Part shown: in pieces, positions 10,525 to 22,984 of the stretch
Numbering within the stretch: the first letter of the stretch is position 1
Layout: the number at the start of each line of letters is the position of its first letter
Notes under the pieces: model-generated
Told to the model about the DNA's origin: nothing
The model's database searches: none
The model's input: only the letters and a program-made list of their open reading frames with translations
Source of the DNA: Endomychus coccineus
Lineage: Eukaryota > Arthropoda > Insecta > Coleoptera > Endomychidae
Direction: 5' to 3'
NCBI GenBank assembly: GCA_958510875.1
Contig: OY294068.1
Location: 18,704,297-18,768,296 of the forward strand
Length of the DNA: 64,000 nt
Translations under genes and position numbers: made by a program

Positions 10525-12591
10525 TACAGGGTGTTTCCTAAGTAGTCGAAAAAATTTAAGGGTATGATTTCTTATGTCTATTTATAAAAAAAAACTTCAT
10601 ATAAACATGGGGTCTAAGGTGCTTCCGTTCCGATCTACAAGGTGTTAAAAGTTAGAAAAAAAATCGAATTTTTCCTAATACGTCGGAAACCACTTTAGAT
10701 ATCCTCCTTCTATTTTGGTATGTGGCGTCTAGGTTAAAGGCAGTCTTTTTTCCTTGACAATTGTTTTCCCACTTAAGCCAGTGGCGTCCGTACTCACACG
10801 CACCTGAATTATTTGCTTAAAATAAATGATACGCCACTGCTTTTTTTTGCAAAAAACATTTTTTTCTTGATTTTCCATCCTTTCTTAACAACATTGGTCT
10901 CTTGAGCTTAATCAAATCAACTTCGATGCATATCCCGAAACCGCTAAGAACCGGGCTACAATCTACATGAAAGTCAAGATGTGCTTTGAACATGTGTATT
11001 TTATGACACATCGAAATGTCAGATTGTCGCTATTACTTAATATTCAACGTAGTATGTATTCTTTTTTATTCGCTCAAAAATAAATTTGCTTGGCTATTTT
11101 TTTTTAAATAATGGCTCTGTTTACAAATGAAGCGATGACTCAAATGCATTTCTGCTATGGATTTGCAAATGGCAATTTATTGCAAGCAGGACGGCTGAAT
11201 GCTGAGAGGAATCCAAAAAGTCGCCTGCCTTGTTCGAACACTTTTACTGAACTTCATCGCCGATTACAAGAAACTGACACGTTTTCAGAAAGTAAAGATA
11301 CCATTGGTAGACCTCTTCCAGTAAGAACTCCGGAGCTCGAGGAGCACATCATTACATCCCTTACCACATTCAACGTGTACAGGCTCTAATACCACATGAT
11401 TTTTCTCTTCGCCTTGAATAGTGTCGGTGGCTAGAGGAAAAACATTTAACTTTTCCCCTTTTTCAAGAGATGGTATTACCAACTTTCACAATAACAATGT
11501 TTGGTGGCAAGAAAACGCCTGGATGGACATTTTTGGGGACTATTTGACTGGACCACATTGTCTCCCAAAATCAATTGGACGGTGAATCCTATCTGCATTT
11601 CCTTATTAATTTGCTACCTGAACTCCTGGAAGATTTACCTTTAGCAATGAGGCGTTCCTTCTGGTTGATGCACGATGGATTGTCATTTTGTTGTAATTGT
11701 TCGGGAGTACCTCAATAATGCATTTCCAAATCGATGGATTGGGAGGGGAGATCTACTATATTGGTCAACCCGATCCCCAGATATAACTCCTTTGGATTTT
11801 TATTTTTGGGGCCATCTTAAAGAACTAGTATACACTAATCCCATTGAGACCACAGAAGAGCTGCAGAATCGAATAATACATACTGTAACACTATTCGTAA
11901 CAGGCGACGAGTAGAAGCTTGCATTAGGGCTAATGGTGGCCATTTTCAACATTTTATTTAGTTTTATAATTTTTTGTGGTAGCTATCATTTATTTTTGAT
12001 AAAGAGTTTTGTAGATCGTTAGATTACTTGTAATCTGTGTTCGTATTGGCATTTGGCAAGGTGGTGTACTAAAATGAGGGGCGTATTTACATATGGGGTA
12101 AATGGGCACTTCAGGACATAATAATATCTTTATACAAACTTTTTTAATCCAAAATTTCAGGAATCACCAGCTGAAAAGTTTTACATTACACAGTAAGGAA
12201 ACACTGTTGCTAGTTCTATCCCAGCTTTTAGCGGTTTTGGGATATGCAATGAAGTTAATTTAATTTTTTTTCTCGAGAACCGTTCGATGTACAAGAAAAA
12301 CTCAAGAGACTAGTTTTGTTGAGAAAGGATGGAAAATCAAGACAAAAATTTGTTCTCCTAAAAAAATCACTGGCATACTATTTATTTTAAACAAATAATT
12401 CAGGGGCTTGTGCGTACGGACGCCGCTGGTTCAAGTGGGAAAACAATTGTTAATGGAAAAAGACTAACTAACTTAGATATCACCCTGTAGATCGGTAAAA
12501 AAGCACTTTAGACCCCATGTTCATAAGAATTTTTTTAATAAAAAGACATCACACCCTTAAGTTTTTTAGACTACTTAGAAAACATCGTGTA
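10525..12591 (+). mobile_element. Degenerate DD41D-class Tc1/mariner-like transposon with long TIRs
   Basis: The left end tacagggtgtttcctaagtag (10525) and right end (complement of 12570-12591, tacacgatgttttctaagtag) are inverted. Similarity continues inward for about 370-425 bp, to about 10950 on the left and from about 12225 on the right. One landmark is tatcccgaaaccgctaa on the left against the complement of ttagcggttttgggata on the right. A dead transposase lies between. The TIRs differ at many positions, so the insertion is older than the related copy at 48811. Confidence 0.8.
11111..11955 (+). pseudogene. Dead DD41D transposase (relative of the intact gene at 49362)
   Basis: The N-terminus at 11111 (MALFTNEAMTQMHFCYGFAN) aligns by eye to residues 10-90 of the intact transposase at 49362-50447. 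A middle piece (WLMHDG) follows near 11665. A third frame at about 11720-11910 has AFPNRWIGRG, then SPDITPLDFYFWGHLKELVY, holding the third catalytic Asp. The end GGHFQHF is near 11935-11955 in yet another frame. About 100 codons between the N-terminus and the middle are missing, including the first catalytic block. Confidence 0.8.
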
Positions 12592-12599
12592 TTTTCTTT

Positions 12600-14630
12600 A
12601 CATCCTTCAATCAGCTATGTTCGTATGTAATAATCCTTATTATCATTATTAACACAAGGGAGAACCGGTGCCTAGGTCCAGGCTTATTCATCCTTGTCCC
12701 AGACGATTGAAAACGTTAGAAAACAAATTAGTATCAAATGTTAAGCATGGAATGTGACTAAGTGTCTTGAGAAAATTAATATCTGGGATGTCTAGAAAAT
12801 GTTTTATAACAAGAAAATTATCTGTGGGGGTTTTCATATCAAAACCAAACTCGACAAAAGGAGCGGTATATTTCGGAACTACAAACTAATCAATGAATTG
12901 TTCATGACAAGTTCAAGTACGTTGTGAAATCCCAACATAATCAGTAAATCCGGTATATTGTATCCACGTGAAAACGTAAATTTCGGCTATTCATTAAATT
13001 TAATGAATGACACTCGACTTATGCGCCTGACTTTGAGTTTAAGTAATTGAGGAAAGTCCCAACTGAGAGGCACGGTTTCGTAACCATAGAATAACAGTCT
13101 GTAATTATCAAACATTTAACTCTATTGCGCAGAGCTTTCATTGTAGTAGGAATTTTCAACTGAGATTGAATCCGCACATTTCCAAGAAGATGAATTCAGA
13201 TTCATCCGTCACCAGCAATTCAATTTATTCACATAAAGGATTCAATAAAAGTGTTAAGAATAACAATACAGTAATCAAAAGTTCGAGAATAGAAGAAATT
13301 GAAACTATGCCAATAAAAAAATTGATATAAACATAATTTATTTCTTACAACGCAACAATAGGGAAAGTATCCTCAAGATCGAAAACCACAATCAGAAACA
13401 CAGGCACTTATGTTAAACGATAATGTTTCCTCAACCTTCACCTTTTGTTAACAATATTTGTCAATGCGGAAATATAATTATTATAAGAGCTATGAGTAGA
13501 GTTGCATCTAGTGATTCCGAAGACGCAGAAATTGAGCCCTTCATGGATTCCATTCAGTCATGTTTATTGAGAATAAACTATAAAAGAGTCCACACTGTGG
13601 AATCACTATAACACTATAAATAAGAAATATTCACCCCTATCCATTAAAAATAGTCTTAAAGTAAAAGGGGTTACCCTTGGCGGAATTGAATAAATTGCTT
13701 TTTCGCTTATACATTTCGCTTATTTTTCACCATTATTTTTCTTTATATGCACAAAATGCTCTTTATACCGAGTTATAATGTTCCTTTTAGTTTAACCTAC
13801 ATAGAATTTTGAACAACACTCATAATTGATTTTGTAAATCCCCGAAATTTTGTCAAAGGTGTTGCCTAAACGATCTTTTAGCTTGTTCTTTCATCTATTA
13901 ACTGGTTGAATTACAAATCAATCAATTGTAATTGAAGCCTACAATTTTGATACTTGTTTCTGCCCAATGGGCCCTGGTTTTACTTCACTGTAGCTACCTT
14001 TGGGACAAGGCTATCTATAGATAGCATAGTAACAAGCCTTGTGGTGAGGACCCTAGCAGAAGTCCTCAAAAAGGAGTAAACCTTTAGAAAAATCTGGCGC
14101 CCGAGGACTTGCAGCTTACCGCAGTAAGCAATTCACCGAAAAGTCGCAAGGAACAGGTCATATGATATTTAAATTGAATTCTGCTGCCCGTAAATCATAT
14201 ATAATCACATCATAGAAATATTCATTATATTCTATATAAATTTGAATTATTGACATATTTTTGACAGTCTGAACTGCCAAAAATTGATTTTCGACATTCC
14301 CGGCTGTCAAAAATTTATTTTTGACATCAAATTCGGAATTAGCGACCTCTAAAACCTATAAAAACACATCACACATGTATTTTTTGAGAAAATTGCTTAT
14401 TATTTAAAACTAATGACAGTTTTTTGACAAGTTAATCTGTTGAAACATATTGGAATTCGGCAACCCCCAAAACGTAAGAATACGAAATTTCGGAACAATA
14501 CATTCGACGCATCAAAAGTTACGCTCTAAAGTCTCTCGAATCTCGAAATCCTCATTCAAACTCAATGTTAAACTTTAACACCGTACAGGCACGGGTAAAT
14601 ATGGCCGCAAAATCTAAAAAAAATTACCAA
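12600..14630. other. Intron sequence with one unexplained GC-richer patch
   Basis: Mostly AT-rich and featureless. The patch 13960-14160 is richer in G and C than its surroundings (ggtgaggaccctagcagaag and similar) and looks like the 5' or untranslated part of a dispersed repeat. No coding frame supports a name. Confidence 0.4.
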
Positions 14631-14639
14631 CAAAGTTCC

Positions 14640-15060
14640 GGGAGGTCTGAGCTAGCTGAATCCGCCTATTTGTTTGAGTGGGTTTTCTGTATATGTCGAA
14701 ATTCAATTTAATGTCAAGAAAAGGAAGCTGCTGATTATGTGTTTCTATTCCCACAGTGAATTAAATTGGCTATTAAGTGTGTTCAAAAAGCCATGTCAAT
14801 CACAATTTTTACGTATAATCGAAAAAATATCGTGAACATATCTGTACCAAACTTTTGGAAACTGATTCAATTTTGATTTTAAGGAGCTTTCAAGTTCGCT
14901 TACAAAAATATTGACCAAAAAAGCAGAGAGTGGATTGCTTATTGCACATTCGCTTGTTTGTTTATAATAGTTTTGGTTAAAAGTGAAATAATTTTGCTCC
15001 ATACACAAAGACGTCAGGATTACTGATTCTGTGCGATTTCTATTAGGGATATGTTCGAGA
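14640..15060 (-). pseudogene. Penelope-like reverse transcriptase fragment
   Basis: The minus frame at 14796-15008 reads QNYFTFNQNYYKQTSECAIS, then NPLSAFLVNIFVSELE and WYRYVHDIF. This is the polymerase core of Penelope-like elements (family pattern Q..G..MG.PLSP..A...M...E and RYVDD). The catalytic Asp pair in YVDD is damaged to YVHD. It lies antisense in the intron between the first two LamG2 exons. Confidence 0.7.
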
Positions 15061-15283
15061 ATATAAGTAAAGATTTTTATACACTATAAAATAAAGAATA
15101 CTTACAAATTACAAATAATGATAATTATATTGATCCTGTCAAAAAATTTCAACATTGAATAATACTAGATATGAAGATTAGAATACCAGCGGAGATTGGA
15201 TGCTTACCTCAAATAGCTTACTATAATTGTTTGTTCATTGCATTTGTGTAATGCACTGCATTAATGAAGTATATTATCAACAG

Positions 15284-15444
15284 GAGACGGCACCGATTAT
15301 TTGAACGTGGCAATCAAAGATGGATGCTTGAGCCTTACAATGGGACTCGCGAATGGTAAACAAGACATGCAAATCAAACCAAATAAGGTTCGCTTTGACG
15401 ACAACCAATGGCACAAATTGAGCGTTCATCGACGGATCCAAGAA
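15284..15444 (+). CDS. Nrx-1: Neurexin-1, LamG2 exon 2
   Basis: Acceptor tatcaacag, donor gtaagt. The exon completes the Gly codon begun at 10248 (FYT-G-DGTDYL) and ends exactly on a codon. It encodes DYLNVAIKDGCLSLTMGLAN, then RFDDNQWHKLSVHRRIQE. DNQWH is the conserved LamG motif (N.WH) leading into the strand that in vertebrates precedes splice site SS2. The downstream junction is therefore the SS2-equivalent position. Confidence 0.95.
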
Positions 15445-16600
15445 GTAAGTACATATTAAAAATCTACAATGTTCGATCAAGAAACCATCGACACTCAGTA
15501 TTTATGATAACATCCCTCCAATATCTGTAATTGGATTGGAGTAATCTGATTTATTCATTAATGGAAAAATATGCCAATGACAAATCCTATTGACATTTTT
15601 CTTTATTAACTACAATACTCCAATTTTTAGCCCCTTCGTATCGTGCAAACAATGTTTTATTTCCAAACAAAATGCATTTAATTTGCTCTGTTCATTTCTA
15701 TATTAATTTAGGTAACCTTTCCAATGTAATTTGTGTGATACCTTCCAGGATTTAATAATTTTTGTTATGAGTGAAGTAGAATCATATTCATATTTATTAA
15801 CCAAATTCACAAATTTCACTGATCATTGGCTTGCGGGTATTTTCACGAAACCATGCTTGTTATCCAAATTTTAACGAACCTTGGAGTAACCAGTCAGTTC
15901 TAACCATTCTAAAGTCTCGAAAGTTCAAGATATCCCAAACAGTGATGCGCCAAGCCTTTCTGGCGCCCCCGGGGAAGTCGCTCTTATCCGCCCTGTCCCT
16001 CCACAGTGCTTTTCAAGATCAAAGTGAGTATTGTAATTTTTCAAAATTTTACGTGGATACTTCGAAATAAAAACTGGACATTTTTTATTGAGTTAATATT
16101 CTGAAGTAAAATTATGGAGGGTAAAATGATTTGGGAAAAAGCAGTCACTGCACTTTACTTCAAACGAGGATTTTAAATACAAAACGGAGAACTTATACAT
16201 GTTAAAATTATAAGAGGTCAAAGGCAAGCTGCCGTCAACGCCGCCCGATCGCGGCTTTTAGGGCGACGCGGCCCTATTTTCAAATGTTCTTGTACATAAA
16301 TGTATTGTTATGATTTCATTTCATAAACAACATAAAATGATAAAAATTAGAAACTTACCGAACATTAAAAATCAGAAAAGATTAATTAAAATATATCATA
16401 TGGAATTAAAAACAATATTAAAAGTTAAGTAATAGTTAGTATAATGTAATAAGCAATGTAGAACAAAATAGACAAAAATGCAAATAGAATAAGAAGTGTA
16501 AAGACAAGAAAACAGTGAAAGTGAATAAACGTACAGTGTTACGAAAGCAGAAATCATAATTGAAATGATTACAAAACTATCATAAGATAGCACAAACTAT
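15445..16600. other. Intron sequence, no gene supported
   Basis: A GC-rich island at 16215-16275 and an open frame at 15831-16070 occur here, but neither resembles a known protein or neurexin exon. Confidence 0.4.
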
Positions 16601-17031
16601 TGAAAAATGTTATAGATATAAGTTAGGATTAGTAAATTTGAGTTATATAATGTTAAAGAAATGTTATTGATATATTATATTATGTATTAGTTTTTAAGAA
16701 TGACAACTGTCAAAATTACCATAAATATTGGAATAATCATGTTGATAATAACCTAATAATAGGTTGTCTTATACCAAAGTGTGTGGAAAAATGTAGGCAA
16801 TATTAATTCAAAAAGCAGGAATCATCATCATATTAAATAAGTTGAAAATCTTCAATAATTCAAAATTTATAGAATACTCAGTTCTGATTGGTCGAGGCGG
16901 TTTATAAACGTCAGACGGGCAACAAAGGGAAAGTTCTGTCAGTTCCCAACAATCAACTAAGCATCCTTGATAAGTAAAGTAAGCACCTGATTGGTTACTT
17001 TTGACAATACTTGGCGTCCTTTTTAAAGGCC

Positions 17032-17066
17032 TATAAAAAGAATCTGGAAAGCAAGCCAAGTCAGTT
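17032..17066 (+). promoter_or_regulatory. TATA box and initiator of the LTR-like remnant
   Basis: TATAAAA at 17032-17038 is followed by TCAGTT, an arthropod-type initiator, at 17061-17066. The initiator A is at 17063, 31 bp after the start of the TATA box, which is the canonical spacing. Transcription would run in the sense direction of neurexin. Confidence 0.5.
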
Positions 17067-17970
17067 AGCAAATACATCTGAAGAGTCAAGGTACTCCTGC
17101 AACTCACAAAATTTTCCATAACCTTAGTTTATTGGATAACATCGGTGAACCCAAGTGTTCCAATAGCTTCGAAAAGTTAAAAGTAACCGAAGTTAGTGAA
17201 TAATTTCTACGAGTCAAGTAGTGTTCCAAGTCTCCGAACAAAGTTTAAAGGTTATAATAATAACCTATAATTCATAAGTAGCATCGAACGATAGCCAGCC
17301 TTCGATAAAGTTCCAATACATCACTGAAGAGTTTTATATCTTTAAAAAAAGGAATAAAACTAAGTTAACAATTTTCAACAGTTCCTGATTTCAAAAGAAG
17401 TAACCGAATAGTTAACCTGTGTTTATTATGTATAGCAGAGAAATTGTGTTTGTAGAGTGAATAAACAAATCAACGAGAAGATTAAATCAATTGAACATTG
17501 CCCACATTTTAATCACATAATTGGATATAAACTAAAAAGTAAGTTTATTTATTATTTCTCCAATGTATTGTTAAATTGTAAATCATCTGAAAGAAAGATT
17601 GTTATTTATAACTGTGTAAACAAATATTAACATTAAATAGTTTTGAGGTTAGAGCATAGACCTATCAGAACATAACATTAAATTGTGAATTTGAAATACG
17701 AGATAATAAGAGTCATAGAGAGATTTAAATATAGAAATGTTTTAACATTCAAAGAACATTGTGTTTAATTCCATATAAAAGATACTAATAGAAAGTTCAT
17801 TATTTTTAAAATAAATAAAAATTAAAATAAATCAAAATAAAAGAAAGCTAGCCGGTAGAATTAAAGGTAAAATTAATTATTCATTAAAAAAATAAAATAA
17901 AACATAATAATAAAATAATTATTATTCAAAAATAAAAAATCAAAAGAGTTTAGGTAATAATTATCACCAC

Positions 17971-18060
17971 AACGTGGGGCTAATAAAAATCAATAAGAGT
18001 TTTCTTAACAATTGGTGCCCAACGTGGGGCTAATAAAAATCAATAAGAGTTTTCTTAACA
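17971..18060 (+). repeat. Tandem duplication, about 40-bp unit twice
   Basis: aacgtggggctaataaaaat plus the following 20 bases (ending ttttcttaaca) occurs at 17971-18010 and again, identical by eye, at 18021-18060. The ten intervening bases include the start of the primer-binding-site-like sequence. The second unit ends 36 nt before the microexon. Confidence 0.9.
18013..18030 (+). other. tRNA-Lys-type primer-binding-site-like sequence
   Basis: tggtgcccaacgtggggc differs by one base from tggcgcccaacgtggggc, the 18-nt site complementary to the 3' end of tRNA-Lys1,2 as I recall it. It sits two bases after a CA-ending LTR-like terminus. Confidence 0.55.
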
Positions 18061-18096
18061 GTATATTATTCAAAACACAATGTTTATTTATTTCAG

Positions 18097-18123
18097 ATAT
18101 CAGCAATCACTAGCTTCTGTAGG
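18097..18123 (+). CDS. Nrx-1: Neurexin-1 27-nt microexon at the SS2-equivalent position
   Basis: Acceptor ttatttcag and donor gtaagt flank exactly 27 nt encoding ISAITSFCR, phase 0 on both sides. Joined to its neighbours it reads HRRIQE-ISAITSFCR-LSAVVDG. As I recall it, Drosophila Nrx-1 has ISSITSFCR here. The position matches vertebrate SS2 in LamG2, where inserts of 8 or 15 residues are alternatively spliced. Being symmetric, it can be skipped without changing frame. It is 2.6 kb from the previous exon and 10.4 kb from the next. Confidence 0.9.
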
Positions 18124-18839
18124 GTAAGTGGAATTTTTCATTGTATTGCGTATGTTTTTTTTTATATGGGAGGGGAATATGGACATATGCATGCTCAGAA
18201 GTAGGCACTGGCGTATGTGAGACACTGTTATCCAGTCAATACCCAGTGAACTCCTGTTTCCGACACTTCTCAGTTAGTTCTTCAGGACCAGAATGATATT
18301 ACTGGATGACCTATTAAAGCAATTGCAAATCCTATGGATTTTCATATAATCCTCAATTAATTAGATGAATACTCATACGTCAATACTAGATCCATGATCG
18401 AACCATACAACATTATAAATATTATGAATGATCTGCTACCCTTTCACAGGTGTATATTCACAAAAATGTACAGTAAAAATAAGATGATTTATAATAATAA
18501 GTAATACCAAAAACCGGTGTACCGATGTCACAAGTTCATTCGGAACGAAATACAAAAGTCTATGCCAACTTTTAATAGCTTTCTATTTTATGGGATGCTA
18601 GAACACTACCGTTGCCAATTTTGGATACATTATTCGTTAGAAATATGTTTTTTTTAAGGATTCTGGGTTATGAGATACATAGAATTGAGGGTCTCTACAT
18701 GCTCCAACTCCAGACAGCTCCAGCCTTGAGCAGGGTTACGTTGTTCGCTATGATTGTAGTCTTCCTATTTTTATAGGTTCTCCCTCATAATTCGAGAACA
18801 TGTTGCAATAGTCAATATTTCTGCCTAGAATTCTGTCGC

Positions 18840-19445
18840 GAGTGTCCCTACGTTCGAAGAAAATCTTTCCCCTTGGCCATTATCCTCAACTATCCCATCT
18901 TGATGTCTTCCGTGAACCATACGGAGTCTCCTGGTATCGTATGAGGATCGCCCCTAGCGTTCTACCTCCCGCTCAAGGTTTGAATTTCGAACGGTGCAGA
19001 GGTGCTAAGAACTTGATCTTGTCGGATCTCATCCTTAGTGGCCCAGGTGATCCTAGCTATCCGAGAATCGTACGGCTCCTTTCCTTGCCAAATAAGATTT
19101 ATGCGATGCGCTCCTATTAGGGATTCTAACTAAACGACAAGGTTTAGTGGCTCCAGTTCCAGCAGCCATTGTTATACTCCAGCACGCTGGCTTATGAACT
19201 ATGTTCAGAGATTGCTGGGACGCCTTCGTTTTGGTTTTTGGTCACCACACGATTGCAGCATATGTTACATTTGATCTTACTATGGTGGTATTCACCTAGA
19301 GTATACCATCCGTGGTGTGAGTTCCCAAGTCCTCCCGACTGTACGACGAGGGGTCCACAAGACATCGACGGCTAAGTTATGGAAGTCTTTGCCTAGTGAG
19401 GTCTTCCCTGATTCCTATATCCTCTAAATTTACAAAAACAATTCC
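18840..19445 (+). pseudogene. 3' end of a Jockey/CR1-type polymerase reading frame
   Basis: Fragments in shifting frames include AYELCSEIAGT (about 19185-19217), CEFPSPPDCTTRG (about 19320) and, in another frame, the equivalent of LWKSLPSEVFPDSY (about 19378-19418). The family pattern is GLCSSEIAG...EFPSPRT...LWNSLPSEVFPDSYNL, a common end for these polymerases. Many frameshifts; dead. Confidence 0.55.
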
Positions 19446-20504
19446 AATACCTATCCTCTCTCCTAAAATTCCACTGCCGACTCTACAATCCACAGTTTTC
19501 GGGGTCGGTGAGATGAATAGTGAAACTACAGATGCCGTTTAATTACAAATGCAGCTTCAGCAGTGCTAAGGCCTAGGCGGGGGGAAGGGATATCTGAAAT
19601 GCCATTTAAGTCCAAGTTCGGCCCTAGGGGTGGGGTGAGACAAGGGTAAGATGTAGAAATATTCTCCAATCATCTAGAAACGAGAAATTCCGGGCTAGTA
19701 TAGACATAAATATCATCTTCATCATCTTAGAAAGTAAGGCGGTTTTAATGATGATTTGAAACAGCCCTATCAAGAAATTTCCTTGTATTAGTTGTAACTG
19801 TTCAATTGATGGATGCTTCGTAGTGTAAGATCTACATGAACGTCGTTCATTTTGTTATTGATGTTCTTGCTAGAATTAACGTAAAAGGAACAGCGAACCA
19901 TGAGCTCGCATTGACATGATCAAAGTGATAATAAGCCCTAACGACGTCAAATATGTTACGTAATTATAATAACATGCTCTAGCCCGCAATTTCAATTTCA
20001 AAGTTGTGCATCTTGGGAATATCGCAACAGGACATATCAGAATTGATGCTGTCACTTTCAAATTAGTACAGTTCGTGAATCGCAAACAAAACGTAAAGAC
20101 AAAAGCTCTATTTTTCTCTATCGTGCGAATATGCCATCACCCTTAAACCGTTTCGATTAAGATTCGAGATATGTACTGTTAATATTCTAAAGCTTCCGAC
20201 GTTTATCTAGATAAGGGATGTTCATCCGGAAAACAAGAAATGGGGCCTTATATTTTTCCCTGAACGATGGAGAAATTAACGTATGAAGGGATATAATCAC
20301 CGAATATTCAAATTGATGAATGAGAATAAGAAATTTTACAACGATGTTTTTATTATTGTAATTTCAAAGAGATAATAAAAAAATTAAGTAATAAATTTTA
20401 CATTTTGAAGATCTTTAAAATGGTGGATGTGCCAGCGATGAACTCATTTTCCTCACAATTATCCACATTTAGGTACATTAGATGGATGAAGCATGAACGT
20501 TGTA

Positions 20505-21690
20505 ACAGTTCATTATTATTATTATTATTACATATAAATAAAGGCTGAGGACAGAGTCCTATGTAAGCCTAAAAACTAAAGAGATCAACAAGTTAATACA
20601 ATGCATGCAAAAAAAAAAGAAAAAGAAACAATTAAGCAAATAAGCAAATGTGTATTTTGTTTTTAAAACTATTCACTGAGTCAAAATTCACAACATCGTT
20701 GGGTAAGTTATTCCATGTTTCGAAAGTACGATTCACCAAAAAATATTATCTCTGCCTTGTGGCAAATTTCTCCTTTTTTAATTTGAGAGTGTGACCACGT
20801 AACCGCAAATCATTGTTGAAAACAAACAGTTCTTTCTGATTAGCATAATTATACTTAGCTACTATACGGAAATATATGATGAGGTCCCCACGGAGTCGAC
20901 GTTGGTCAAAAGCTATCAGTTATGCCATCCTCAGTCTTTCGGGATAGGTTGGACGCACTTCACCAAAAGTCATACGCGTGGCTCGACGCTGAACATTTTC
21001 CAACAAGTTTTATGGAACTTGAATATGATAGATGGGAGAACGTTTTGCGGATGAGGTAGATCAGTGTGTTGGCACGTTTGCATGTGTATATAATATGTTC
21101 GGACTAAGTTAGGTCGGTATTAATAGTCACTCCCAAATCTACATGTGAGGTCACTATACTTAACGATTGACCGTTTATTGTGTACGTGTGGAGTGGATTG
21201 TTCTTTCCTGAAGTACGACGCATTTGTCGACGTTAAGAGGTAAAAGCCAATCCTCACACCACTGACTAATCGAGTTGAGGTCTTCTTGAAGGAATTGATG
21301 TTCAACTAAGGCACTTCCATACAACTTAGTATCATCGGCATGAAACGACTTGGAGGACTTTATATGAAGAGCAAGATCACTTGCATAAACAACAAAGAGG
21401 AGTGGGCCAAGAAGAGACCCCTGGGGAACTCCACTTGTGACTTGTCTGTCCGAAGAAAAAGAGTGACCCACTTTGACCGTGAAAGTTCTATCTGTCATGT
21501 AATTTTCAATCCATAGGTTTAGTTGGCCCCGAATACCGAGTGTGTCAAGTTTGTGCATTAGCCTCCTCACTGGGACCCTGTCGAAAGCCTTGGCAAAGTC
21601 AAGATAAACGATATCTGTCGGTATTTTTTTTATAGTTAAGACATTATGAGGACAATCATCTTTCTTATTGGAACAATAATAATACAATCG
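20505..21690 (-). pseudogene. CR1/Jockey-type non-LTR reverse transcriptase, 3' part with (TAA)n tail
   Basis: The minus frame 21175-21687 (170 codons) has DIVYLDFAKAFDRVPVRRLM, then SGVPQGSLLGPLLFVVYASD and FHADDTKLYG, the fingers and palm of a non-LTR reverse transcriptase. The polymerase box reads FHADD. Downstream the frame breaks. On the minus strand the copy ends in a (taa)n tract (20513-20530), a normal 3' tail for such elements. The copy is 5'-truncated near 21690. Confidence 0.8.
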
Positions 21691-21779
21691 ATGCTCAACG
21701 TATCATTATGGAATTAAACCAGTAAATAACAACCCCATTTCACATTTCTTCTTGGCTTTCACCAGATACAATAATAGTA

Positions 21780-22915
21780 TGGTTTCTTCAGATCGAAGGG
21801 ACTCTCACTCTCGAACATTGCGCTCTAGGCGTTTTCTTGTACATCGAAGTGGCCTTCGACAACACCTCCTTTCAGTCCTTGTGCCATGCTGCAGAGAGAC
21901 ACGGAATCGATCACACCTTGGATAGGTGGATCAAGACTGATGACGACGCACCATAATGGTAGCGTTGCATGTACACATCTCATCTGAGGGTACCCTCAGA
22001 AGGGAGTACTGTCTCTGCTCCTTTGGTGCCTGGTGGTAGACAGTTTGGTAGTCGAACTGAATGAGGCTGGGTTTTGTGGCCAAGCCGACGCAGACGACTT
22101 AGCAGCTGTGTGAACTGAAGAATATTGCACTTGTAATCATGGCTCGCACGTGTCAGGTCGAGGGACTCAGGGTCAATCCTGAAATGACCGACGTGTTTCT
22201 TTTCACGAGGAAACGGAAACTAAGACCCCTACCAAAGATTCGTCAGTCAGGGTGGACTTTGGTCCTGAAAGGCTCAGTGAAGTACCTTGGAGTTATCCTC
22301 GATGCTAAACTGAGCTGAAATTTTCACCTGAAAACGCGGGTGAAGAAGGCTGTTGCCTCCTTATGGGCATGCAGGAGAGCCTTCGCAAGCACATGGGTCT
22401 ACGGCCGCAGGTTCTGCACTGGATCTGTACGGCCATGATCCGCCCAATTCTAACTCACGCAGCCGTTGTGTGCTCTCGGAGAGCTACTGAATAGACAGTG
22501 ACTCCCGGTTTGGCGCAGTTCCCCCGGTATGAGGCAAGCGAAGCTCCACATCGCGGAGCTCTCGCCCAAATGCTCGAAAACCCTTCCCTCTACAAGCAGA
22601 AGGAGCTTAAAACAGGTGACACGAGTCCTCACGGGACGCTGTCATCCGAATAAACACGGACGGGCAAAATGGCCTCTCATATCCTGGGAGAATATCCAGC
22701 ACTGGCTTATTTTAGGCTACAACACCTCGGCAACGCATACATACCGCCTCAGGCTATAAAAGACATCGGTCCATGCAGAATCCTAGCCTTCGACGCTGGC
22801 TAAGCCTGCTGGATTGAGTCTTGCATTGAAGGGCGCACAATGGACCCAATCAAGCGGTCTAAGTGCTCTGGATTGTTCGCACCCGTTTTGGTTGATTGAT
22901 TTATTGATTGATGGT
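21780..22915 (+). pseudogene. R1/I-type non-LTR polymerase fragment, 3' end included
   Basis: Frames in the plus direction give FLYIEVAFDNTSFQSLCHAA, LVVELNEAGFCGQADADDLA (polymerase box region), LKYLGVILDAKL-like text near 22280 and the late segment VLTGRCHPNKH. The tail has the family's ggcgcacaatggacccaat near 22832-22850 and a gattgattgatt end near 22895-22915. Internal stops throughout. It is the sense-strand relative of the antisense copy at 25697-27135. Confidence 0.75.
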
Positions 22916-22984
22916 TTCTCTAATGTAGAACGATTAGTTAGTAACATCACAAACTAATAGTTCGTTCAAGAAATAAATTAATAT

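Larger units (their letters stand above)
16600..18060 (+). mobile_element. Possible LTR-retrotransposon remnant (LTR plus primer-binding site)
   Basis: The stretch has the parts expected of a long terminal repeat. There is a TATA box with an initiator 31 bp downstream (17032 and 17061), a long AU-rich region with AATAAA-like signals, and an end ...cttaaca at 18010. This is followed two bases later by an 18-nt sequence matching a tRNA-Lys-type primer-binding site. There is no gag or pol, so it would be a deleted copy. The left boundary is a guess; I found no second LTR. Confidence 0.45.

Noticed and set aside
15831..16070. 79-codon open frame as a possible extra neurexin exon
   Set aside because: No LamG or EGF pattern, and LamG2 is already continuous across the exons ending at 15444 and starting at 18097.
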